Shown here one piece after another: positions 1 through 4,934 of a stretch of DNA of 5,182 nt. A program made the position numbers and the translations under genes. The notes under the pieces were generated by a model. It was given only the letters and a program-made list of their open reading frames with translations, made no database searches and was not told the origin of the DNA. Positions within the stretch are counted from its first letter, which is position 1; each line of letters opens with the position of its first letter. Source of the DNA: an uncultured Bacillota bacterium (GTDB taxonomy: Bacteria; Bacillota; Clostridia; Peptostreptococcales; Anaerovoracaceae); the NCBI GenBank assembly GCA_902465215.1, contig CABQMM010000122.1, positions 1 through 5,182 on the forward strand, read 5' to 3'.

Positions 1-486
1 CTCGCCCATCTTTCTGCAGGCCGCTTCATCCTCCTTACGGATTTTTTCCGCTTCATCCAAAAGCAAAAGCTTCGCATCGTCTACCTGGTCTCCAGCACAG
101 TGCCCGCACGAGCAGAGGAAGCCGTCTGCAGCATTGTCGAACGCCCTGATGTATTTATCCAGCATATCCTCGCAGCGCTTCAGCGCCCATGACAGGTTGA
201 CTGCCGTTGGCCTTGCGCTGTTCAGGTAAGCACTTGTTTCACGCACATATTCACGGAACTCCTTAACCTGTGTTCCTTTGAAGTCCCGCGTTGAAATATA
301 AAGGCCGTAAGCTGCTGCCACGCCAATTGCCGGCGCGCCTCTGACTTTCAGCTTAAAAATCGCGTCCCATACATCTTCCTTTGTTTTCATTTCTATGTAA
401 ACTTCTTCTCCCGGCAGTTTTGTCTGGTCGAGAATCAGCATTTTTCCGTCCTCAAACTTTACCGGCGCAATCTCCAAAACCTTCAT
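1..486 (-). CDS. mtnA: S-methyl-5-thioribose-1-phosphate isomerase, N-terminal part (3' end beyond window)
   Basis: MtnA isomerises the aldose methylthioribose-1-phosphate to the ketose methylthioribulose-1-phosphate in cytoplasmic methionine salvage; related enzymes also act on 5-deoxyribose-1-phosphate. The window holds 162 codons starting at ATG 486, preceded by a good ribosome binding site (AAGGAG, about 8 nt upstream). Family signatures are RGAPAIGVAAAYG at residues 49-61, LNSARPTAVNLSWAL at 88-102, and the IRKEDEAACRKMGE stretch at 149-162, which leads towards the GE(H/N) turn of the family. The catalytic Cys and Asp of the family lie further downstream, outside the window, so activity cannot be judged. 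Compared from memory with Bacillus MtnA, the segment between NLSWAL and the EDE motif is about 20 residues longer and contains a C-x-C-x-x-C cluster (Cys125, Cys127, Cys130). The gene lies 73 bp downstream of the J-like gene on the same strand, so co-transcription is plausible. No promoter or riboswitch was seen in that gap. The family assignment is firm. Confidence 0.93.
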   Translation of the reverse strand, partial: MKVLEIAPVKFEDGKMLILDQTKLPGEEVYIEMKTKEDVWDAIFKLKVRGAPAIGVAAAYGLYISTRDFKGTQVKEFREYVRETSAYLNSARPTAVNLSWALKRCEDMLDKYIRAFDNAADGFLCSCGHCAGDQVDDAKLLLLDEAEKIRKEDEAACRKMGE

Positions 487-559
487 TTCCGTTCTCCTTA
501 AAAATCAATCGTCATCCGAATCGACTCGTTGTCGTTTTCTATTTGTTTCCCTGCTTTCT

Positions 560-961
560 CTATCCGTTCAAAAGGAACGAAATAATCATAAGAATCACTG
601 CAAACACAAAGCCCGCAAGCTTCTTCGCATCTTCGTTATCGGCTTTGCTTCGCTTCTGCGTTTTCGCTTTTTTAAATGTCTTTTCGAGACCGCCCTTCGG
701 CAGCTCCAGTTTTCCTGCAAGCGACTGCAGTTTTTCTGCTGCATTTCCCCCTGCGGCCGTAACCGCCGCCTTCGGAGCGCTTCCTCCAAGCATAATATAG
801 GCTTCCTGAAGCTCCCGCATCTTCCTTGCAGCATATTCCGGCTCATCCTGATAATCCGGCGACTTATATTTCCGCCGTCTCTCATCGTATGCGGCCTCAA
901 TTTGTTTTTGCGAAGCCCCTTCCCGCAAACCTAAAAGCCTGTAGGCATAAATCCGTTCCAT
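560..961 (-). CDS. J-like (degenerate DnaJ-domain) protein with C-terminal membrane anchor
   Basis: The product has 133 residues from ATG 961. Residues 4-57 read like a J domain: helix I (YAYRLLGL, 6-12), helix II (ASQKQIEAAYDERRRKY, 16-32), a loop, and helix III (PEYAARKMRELQEAYIML, 41-58). The HPD tripeptide that J proteins need to stimulate Hsp70 ATPase is SPD here (34-36). A basic, low-complexity linker (about 60-113) follows, then a single hydrophobic segment (about 115-131, LAGFVFAVILMIISFLL) that ends two residues before the C terminus. This suggests a tail-anchored protein with its J-like domain in the cytoplasm. ATG 961 is chosen because AAAGGA lies 6 nt upstream; the longer frame begins with GTG at 988 and lacks such a site. 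The gene lies between the DMT permease gene (91-bp gap) and mtnA on the same strand. Its role is unknown: the fold is inferred from sequence pattern, and Hsp70 partnership is doubtful without the His. Confidence 0.78.
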   Translation of the reverse strand: MERIYAYRLLGLREGASQKQIEAAYDERRRKYKSPDYQDEPEYAARKMRELQEAYIMLGGSAPKAAVTAAGGNAAEKLQSLAGKLELPKGGLEKTFKKAKTQKRSKADNEDAKKLAGFVFAVILMIISFLLNG

Positions 962-1018
962 CGCGATTCCTTTCTTCGTCCAATTCACATCTTAAATCAA
1001 AATATCCTTTAACATCTT

Positions 1019-1027
1019 ATTGTACCA
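1019..1027 (-). promoter_or_regulatory. Putative extended -10 promoter for the J-like gene
   Basis: On the minus strand the sequence reads TGGTACAAT, an extended -10 element (TGn followed by TACAAT, one mismatch to TATAAT). It lies about 58 bp upstream of the ATG at 961 and just after the DMT gene stop. No good -35 hexamer is present at 17 nt (TTCTAT), which extended -10 promoters can tolerate. It could drive the J-like gene and mtnA independently of the permease gene. This is a pattern match only. Confidence 0.4.
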
Positions 1028-1052
1028 TAAATCGGCACAAAATAGAAGAGGT

Positions 1053-1937
1053 TTATCTGCGGTTGCTGACCAAAAGTGCCGCAAAAATCAACGCGCAGCC
1101 GATTCCCATCCAAATGGTAACCGCCGCATCATAAAACCAGATAGAAAGCAAAAGTCCGAATACGGATTCCAGACTGAGAAGCAGCGCCGCATGCGACTCA
1201 GATGTATATTTCTGTGCAAAATTCTGCACGCCAAAAGCAACGGCTGTGTTGACAACGCCCAGATACAAAATTCCCATCCACGAACGCATGCTGATTGCTT
1301 CTGCCGGAAGCCCCGTACAAAACGCCGCAATCCCCGCAAGCACTGCCGAACTAAGAAGCTGATAAAAGGTCAGCGGAATAACTTCGCTGGTTTGCGAATA
1401 TTGACCGATTAAAACAATTTGAATCGAAAAAATCAGCGCAAACCCAAGTGTAATAAAATCACCAATTTGTATTTCCTCACTGCCGCGCAGGCTCAGAAAT
1501 GCAATGCCCGCAAGGGCTAAAACCGAAGCGATATAATTCTGCGGCAAAATTTTCTTATGCAGCATCAGCCTCGCGATAAACGGCGTGAAGAGAACATAGG
1601 TCGCTGCTAAAAAGGACTGCTTGGCGGTCGTCGTATACTGCAGCGCAAAGAGCTGTATAAACAGCGCTGTAAGCTGAAGAACTCCCAAAAGCGCACCCCT
1701 GCGAATGGTCTGCTTATCGGTCTTGCGTATCTGCCTGAAGAACAAACAACCCATGCAAAGCGCAGCCACGCCAAAACGGAAAAAGAGAATCCACAGCGGA
1801 GATGCCGTTTCCAAGCCTACTTTACCTGCGATAAAGCCTCCGCCCCAGATGACTGCGACGAGCAGCAGCAGGACATCTGCGCTCTTTGATGAAATTTGCA
1901 AAGTATTTTTTTGTATCTTTGTTGCCTCGTGTTGCAT
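1053..1937 (-). CDS. EamA/DMT-superfamily permease
   Basis: This 294-residue inner-membrane protein has the size and two-repeat layout of drug/metabolite transporters, with about ten predicted membrane helices. The first EamA repeat spans roughly residues 20-150: LLLLVAVIWGGGFIAGKVGLE near the start, the SPLWILFFRFGVAAL helix-2 motif at 46-60, and the YTTTAKQSFLAATYVLFTPF segment at 101-120, typical of helix 4. The second spans about 160-290, with the matching TSESHAALLLSLESVFGLLLS segment at 245-265. The start ATG 1937 is preferred: it has GAAGGGG about 10 nt upstream and a 20-residue polar N terminus before helix 1. The frame stays open to a TTG at 2015, but that would overlap the promoter. 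DMT proteins export or import amino acids, nucleosides, sugars or drugs; nothing in the sequence fixes the substrate. It is transcribed from its own promoter, between the FeoB-like gene and the J-like gene. Confidence 0.92.
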   Translation of the reverse strand: MQHEATKIQKNTLQISSKSADVLLLLVAVIWGGGFIAGKVGLETASPLWILFFRFGVAALCMGCLFFRQIRKTDKQTIRRGALLGVLQLTALFIQLFALQYTTTAKQSFLAATYVLFTPFIARLMLHKKILPQNYIASVLALAGIAFLSLRGSEEIQIGDFITLGFALIFSIQIVLIGQYSQTSEVIPLTFYQLLSSAVLAGIAAFCTGLPAEAISMRSWMGILYLGVVNTAVAFGVQNFAQKYTSESHAALLLSLESVFGLLLSIWFYDAAVTIWMGIGCALIFAALLVSNRR

Positions 1938-1985
1938 GGTGAACTGCCCCTTCTTCTTTCGTACTTTTCCTTCTATATAAAATTG

Positions 1986-2015
1986 AATATACCACGAAGA
2001 ACGGGGAAAAATCAA
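1986..2015 (-). promoter_or_regulatory. Sigma-A-type promoter for the DMT permease gene
   Basis: Reading the minus strand, TTGATT (2015-2010) and TATATT (1991-1986) are separated by 18 nt. Each is one or two mismatches from the TTGACA/TATAAT consensus. The -10 lies about 48 bp upstream of the permease ATG. The -35 begins only 14 bp after the stop codon of the FeoB-like gene, so the permease probably has its own transcript, although read-through is possible because I see no terminator between the two genes. Confidence 0.6.
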
Positions 2016-2029
2016 GGGCTACATGAAAT

Positions 2030-3322
2030 TTAGTTTAGTCCTGCTAAAATTCCGATGTGATACACCGCAAATGCCGCAAGCCATGCAAGCGCCGTCTGAA
2101 AAGCTGCCATACCTGCTGCGTATTTTCGACTCACCGTTACTTTATAAACCGTCGCTAAAGTCGCCACACACGGGACATAGAGCAGGCAGAAAACCAAAAA
2201 TGACAAGGCGGAAAGTGGCGTGAAAACCTCGCCCAGTACGGAAACTGCTGCGCTGCCGCTTCCCATTCCGCCGCTTCCTGCTCCGCTGCTTCCCGCAGCA
2301 AGGGTCAAAACCGTAAGCGTACTGACAACCGCTTCTTTCGCGGAAAGTCCTGCAAGCAGTGCCGTCGCCGCCCGCCAGTCTCCGAATCCAAGAGGCTCAA
2401 AGAGCGGCGCCGCATGGCGCCCGATTGACGCTAAAATGCTTTGGTCCGGCGATGGTGCAAGATGAAGCGTGCAGTCGAAATTTTCGAGCGTCCAGATGAT
2501 TGCGGACGCAAGAAAAATCACAGTAAATGCCTTCTTCATAAATCCGCGCATATTCTCCCATGTCCGCAGAAGTACATGGGAGACCTGTCGATGCGCAGGT
2601 GTGTGGACAGGGCATGCAGCACAATTTCCCCTGCATGCCGGGGCGCTGCTTGGCTGCCCGTTGCAGCCTGCGCAGCCAGCTCCATCGTTTTCCTTATGGC
2701 TCCGCTTGTGTGTGGCAAGCGCAAGCAGCACCGCCATCGCAATCCCAAAGAAATACAGAAAGACAATAACAGCAGCCGCAGACTGCGGAAACAGAGCCGC
2801 CGCAATCATCCCATAAATCGGTATTTTTGCGCTGCAAGACATAAACGGTATCAGAAATATCGTTCGCAGCCTTGCGCGGCGGCCCGGGATTTCCCCTGCC
2901 GCAAGGATTGCGGCAGCCGAGCAGCCAAAGCCCGAAAGCAGCGGCACAATCGCACGCCCTGGTAGGCCCAGCGGTCTGAAAACTCTGTCCATATCCTGCG
3001 AAACCTTTTCCATGTATCCGCACTCCTCGAGCGTAAACAGGCAGAGAAACAGCAGACCGATAACAGGAAGAAACGAAAGCACGCTTCCAATTCCTGCGCA
3101 AATTCCGTCTATGACAAGCGTCCGCAATGTCGCATTTACATCCGCCCAAATCAGCATTTTTTCCAGCCTCAGCACCCACCAGTCGATTCCGTCTGCCAGC
3201 ACTTGCTTAAGAAAACTTCCCGGAGCGCCGAAGGTCAGGTAAAACACCGCCGCCATAATCGGGAGGAAAAACAGGGTCTCTTTGTTTACTTTTTCGCCTT
3301 TTCTTTTCTTTGAAATATTCAT
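2030..3322 (-). CDS. FeoB-type membrane (Gate) protein lacking the GTPase domain, with Cys-rich loop
   Basis: This 430-residue polytopic membrane protein corresponds to the C-terminal transport half of FeoB, the ferrous iron transporter. FeoB landmarks appear in order (residues counted from ATG 3322): LVIDGICAGIGSVLSFLP (69-86), LEECGYMEK (98-106), IVPLLSGFGCSAAAI (125-139, first conserved Cys 134), RLRTIFLIPFMSCSAKIPIYG (about 151-171, Cys163), TWENMRGFMKKA (254-265), LLAGLSAKEAVVSTL (322-336), and TPLSALSFLVFCLLYVPCVATLA (368-390, Cys385). Full FeoB has an N-terminal G domain of about 160 residues plus a helical regulatory domain. Both are absent, and no GTPase gene is adjacent. The hydrophilic loop between the two Gate halves carries five cysteines (217, 220, 230, 234, 237: CxxC then CxxxCxxC), and a Gly/Ser-rich stretch lies at about 343-358. 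ATG 3322 has no visible Shine-Dalgarno sequence; the reading frame is otherwise intact. It may be a stand-alone FeoB-like/nucleoside-recognition transporter or a truncated FeoB. Iron as substrate is inference from family. Confidence 0.82.
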   Translation of the reverse strand: MNISKKRKGEKVNKETLFFLPIMAAVFYLTFGAPGSFLKQVLADGIDWWVLRLEKMLIWADVNATLRTLVIDGICAGIGSVLSFLPVIGLLFLCLFTLEECGYMEKVSQDMDRVFRPLGLPGRAIVPLLSGFGCSAAAILAAGEIPGRRARLRTIFLIPFMSCSAKIPIYGMIAAALFPQSAAAVIVFLYFFGIAMAVLLALATHKRSHKENDGAGCAGCNGQPSSAPACRGNCAACPVHTPAHRQVSHVLLRTWENMRGFMKKAFTVIFLASAIIWTLENFDCTLHLAPSPDQSILASIGRHAAPLFEPLGFGDWRAATALLAGLSAKEAVVSTLTVLTLAAGSSGAGSGGMGSGSAAVSVLGEVFTPLSALSFLVFCLLYVPCVATLATVYKVTVSRKYAAGMAAFQTALAWLAAFAVYHIGILAGLN

Positions 3323-3346
3323 ATAGAATCTTATGTGTGATTTTTG

Positions 3347-3375
3347 TTGATAAGAAGAGAAAAAATAGATATAAT
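3347..3375 (+). promoter_or_regulatory. Near-consensus sigma-A promoter for the PhzF-family gene
   Basis: TTGATA (3347-3352) and a perfect TATAAT (3370-3375) are separated by exactly 17 nt, as good as housekeeping promoters get. Transcription should start near 3382, giving a leader of about 50 nt before ATG 3433. That leader contains a small perfect inverted repeat (TCTGC/GCAGA, 3391-3405, 5-nt loop) of unknown significance. The promoter lies in the 110-bp divergent region shared with the FeoB-like gene. I saw no convincing Fur- or DtxR-type operator. Confidence 0.75.
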
Positions 3376-3419
3376 TGAGAAAGAACACCGTCTGCTTCCT
3401 GCAGAATTTTTGCGGTGCC

Positions 3420-3426
3420 GGGAGGA
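3420..3426 (+). promoter_or_regulatory. Ribosome binding site fixing the PhzF-family start
   Basis: GGGAGGA lies 6 nt upstream of ATG 3433. The same frame also opens at GTG 3415, but this Shine-Dalgarno sequence would then fall inside the coding region, so the ATG is the start. Confidence 0.8.
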
Positions 3427-3432
3427 AATAAA

Positions 3433-4362
3433 ATGAAATTTTACATTGTAGATGCTTTTACAGATACCTTATTCGGAGGAAATCCTGCGGGAGTTGTCAT
3501 TCTCCCGGACGGTGCGGATTTTCCATCGGACGAAACGATGGTAAAGACCGCTGCGGAGCTTCGCTACTCCGAAACTGCTTTTATTCAGAGGCTTGGCGAC
3601 AAAGAATTCAAAATCCGCTACTTCACTCCGGCTGCGGAGGTTGAGCTTTGTGGGCACGCGACGATTGCTTCCTTCAAGGCTTTGCTTTACGGCGGATATA
3701 TCGAGGACAATGCAATCTACACCAACCACGCACTGGCAGGCGACCTGCAGATTGATGTGAAAGACGGCTTTGTGCTGATGGACATGGCTTCCCCTGTCAA
3801 AATTTCGGAGATTACGGAAAAACCTGCTCTCGATGAGCTTTACAAAATCATGGGAGTCAGCTACGATGAGCAGCTCGCAAAAGGGCTTACTCTCATCCCG
3901 CAGCTCATTTCAACCGGACTTCCTGATATTATGATGCCGGTAGCGGGCTTAGATGATTTGGAAGCTTTGGCTCCGGATATGCCTGCGCTCTCTGCACTGT
4001 CCGAAAGATACGAAGTGACAGGAGTTCACGCCTTTACCCTCGCAAAAGCTTCTGACGCGGACGACGCTTTGTGCCATGCGAGAAACTTTGCGCCGCTTTA
4101 TGACATTGACGAAGAAGCTGCGACCGGAACTTCCAACGGCGCGCTGACCTATTACGGTTATCTGAACGGCTTCGTCAAGAACGGAGACGACTGTAAAGTC
4201 ATTCAAGGCGAAAAGATGAACCGCCCATCTGTAATACTCAGCCACCTCGATGTAGAATGCTCCGCCGACGGCTGTGAAGAAACCGACGCGACGCAGCGCC
4301 AGTGCTACATTAAGGTTGGCGGCAGTGCTGTCATCCTGGCGGAAGGCGAAATCAGACTTTAG
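3433..4362 (+). CDS. PhzF-family isomerase/epimerase-like protein
   Basis: The product has 309 residues, the normal full length for the PhzF family, which shares the two-lobed diaminopimelate epimerase fold. Family signatures are the N-terminal VDAFTDTLFGGNPAGVV (6-22), the YSETAF motif (45-50) whose Glu47 matches the general acid/base Glu of PhzF, RYFTPAAEVELCGHATIAS (62-80) with the GHAT signature, RNFAP (217-221), DEEAATGTSNGAL (226-238, the second lobe's phosphate/carboxylate-binding glycine turn) and QGEKMNRPS (258-266). True PhzF isomerises trans-2,3-dihydro-3-hydroxyanthranilate in phenazine synthesis. No other phenazine gene is present here, and most family members in Clostridia have no known substrate, so only a cytoplasmic isomerase or epimerase role can be proposed. 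It is a single-gene unit, with a strong promoter upstream and an intrinsic terminator 22 bp after the stop codon. No missing key residues were seen. Confidence 0.92.
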   Translation: MKFYIVDAFTDTLFGGNPAGVVILPDGADFPSDETMVKTAAELRYSETAFIQRLGDKEFKIRYFTPAAEVELCGHATIASFKALLYGGYIEDNAIYTNHALAGDLQIDVKDGFVLMDMASPVKISEITEKPALDELYKIMGVSYDEQLAKGLTLIPQLISTGLPDIMMPVAGLDDLEALAPDMPALSALSERYEVTGVHAFTLAKASDADDALCHARNFAPLYDIDEEAATGTSNGALTYYGYLNGFVKNGDDCKVIQGEKMNRPSVILSHLDVECSADGCEETDATQRQCYIKVGGSAVILAEGEIRL

Positions 4363-4384
4363 ACCTCAAAAAATAAAATTCTTT

Positions 4385-4431
4385 AAACCCTTGCATTTCC
4401 AACGTTTTCGTACTGTAAGGGTTTTATTTTT
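4385..4431 (+). terminator. Rho-independent terminator of the PhzF-family gene
   Basis: AAACCCTTGCA (4385-4395) pairs with TGTAAGGGTTT (4414-4424), an 11-bp stem with one G-U wobble and an 18-nt loop. It is followed immediately by a T-rich run (TTATTTTT through 4431). It lies 22 bp after the stop codon at 4362. Confidence 0.85.
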
Positions 4432-4478
4432 GAAAAAATTTTAAAAAAATTTACAATTTACCCTTATGTTACCTCCCC

Positions 4479-4486
4479 GTCGATAA
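4479..4486 (+). promoter_or_regulatory. Sigma-28 (flagellar sigma)-like -10 element of the flagellin remnant
   Basis: GTCGATAA matches the flagellar sigma -10 consensus GCCGATAA at 7 of 8 positions and lies directly upstream of a flagellin leader and gene fragment, where such a promoter belongs. The expected TAAA-type -35 at 15 nt is not seen (the spot reads ACCC at 4460-4463), so the promoter is either weak, decayed or misjudged. If it is used, transcription would begin around 4492, immediately before the first leader hairpin. Confidence 0.45.
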
Positions 4487-4492
4487 ATTAGG

Positions 4493-4541
4493 TGTACGGG
4501 AAAGACGTACAAAATAAAATCCCGGGACAAGGATGGCCCGG
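4493..4541 (+). promoter_or_regulatory. Flagellin 5' leader with two GGA-loop hairpins (putative CsrA binding sites)
   Basis: Two hairpins are visible. The first has a perfect 6-bp stem, TGTACG (4493-4498) with CGTACA (4506-4511), and the loop GGAAAGA. The second has CCGGG (4522-4526) with CCCGG (4537-4541), then an A-G mismatch, a C-G pair, and the loop AAGGAT (4529-4534). Both present GGA in the loop, the hallmark of CsrA targets. The second reads GGACAAGGATGG, 10 of 12 positions of the CsrA consensus RUACARGGAUGU including the whole ACA-R-GGA-UG core. The two GGA cores are 32 nt apart, within reach of one CsrA dimer. In Bacillus subtilis, CsrA represses translation of the flagellin gene hag through two sites in its leader. 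No Shine-Dalgarno or start codon follows: the leader runs straight into mid-gene flagellin sequence near 4545. CsrA binding is inferred from the pattern. Confidence 0.6.
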
Positions 4542-4546
4542 AAACC

Positions 4547-4780
4547 GCTCAGAAGAACGCAAACGACGGTATCTCCCTCGTGCAGACCGCAAACGGAACT
4601 TACGACAACAATGTTGACCGTGAAAACCTGCAGAAGGAACTCGACTCCTTACTCGACGAAGTAGATCGTATTTCCGAAGCTACGAACTTCAACGGCATCA
4701 ACCTGTTAGACGGATCTCTTGGCGGAGCGAAGGTTACGACTACAACCGGTCCTGCAGCGCGGAAGATATGCAATCCTTGA
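4547..4780 (+). pseudogene. Flagellin gene fragment (N-terminal D1 region with deletions)
   Basis: In one frame the translation reads AQKNANDGISLVQTA, then NGTYDNNVDRENLQKEL, then LLDEVDRISEATNFNGINLLDGSLGG, an unmistakable run of the conserved flagellin D1 helices; clear homology covers 4547-4726. By alignment from memory to B. subtilis Hag, the first residue matches about position 62, so the start codon and D0 region are gone. QTA (about 76) is joined to the segment that starts near 98, so about 21 residues (the EGAL...LQRMREL helix) are missing in frame. After LGG the reading continues for 17 unrecognisable residues to TGA at 4778-4780, and no C-terminal D0/D1 half follows. There is no in-frame ATG at the front; a GTG at 4580 has no clear binding site. 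A product could not polymerise into a filament. Positions 4781-4934 beyond it show no recognisable feature. An intact flagellin gene presumably exists elsewhere in the genome. Confidence 0.88.
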
Positions 4781-4934
4781 GATGCATTTATCCAAGGAAG
4801 CCCCTCCGAAGCCATAAAAACGACAAAGCGAATTACAAAAAGACTCCGTATTTTACAAGATCGGCTGCCTTGTGCGGATTGATTTGAATTTACCTTCCAA
4901 TTTTTAATTTCTTCCTGTTCTCATGGGATCTTCG

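Noticed and set aside
487..559. Regulatory hairpin or SAM-type riboswitch before mtnA
   Set aside because: Only a 4-bp CGAC/GTCG pairing is visible, and the gap is far too short for a known SAM riboswitch.
381..800. Plus-strand open frame opposite mtnA and the J-like gene
   Set aside because: The protein is low complexity and lacks a family resemblance, and the opposite strand carries clear conserved domains with ribosome binding sites.
2441..2965. Long plus-strand open frame opposite the FeoB-like gene
   Set aside because: It overlaps conserved FeoB motifs on the other strand. Its translation is rich in Arg, Cys and Ala, as expected of a shadow frame in GC-rich coding DNA.
3323..3414. Fur or DtxR operator controlling the FeoB-like gene
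   Set aside because: The AT-rich stretch contains GATAA-like words but no recognisable 19-bp Fur palindrome or DtxR-type dyad.
4491..4545. Cyclic-di-GMP riboswitch upstream of the flagellin fragment
   Set aside because: The conserved class I or II core sequences and helices are absent; only two short simple hairpins are present.
4515..4546. Reading 4515-4546 as further degraded flagellin coding sequence (a KMRGQIRGLNQ-like stretch) upstream of AQKNAND
   Set aside because: It needs frameshifts and many mismatches, whereas the same bases form a hairpin with a CsrA consensus right where a flagellin leader belongs. The leader reading explains more.
4580..4780. A functional short protein starting at GTG 4580
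   Set aside because: The GTG is the Val of the flagellin motif LVQTA, there is no ribosome binding site, and the reading ends in unrelated residues. It is best treated as part of the pseudogene.
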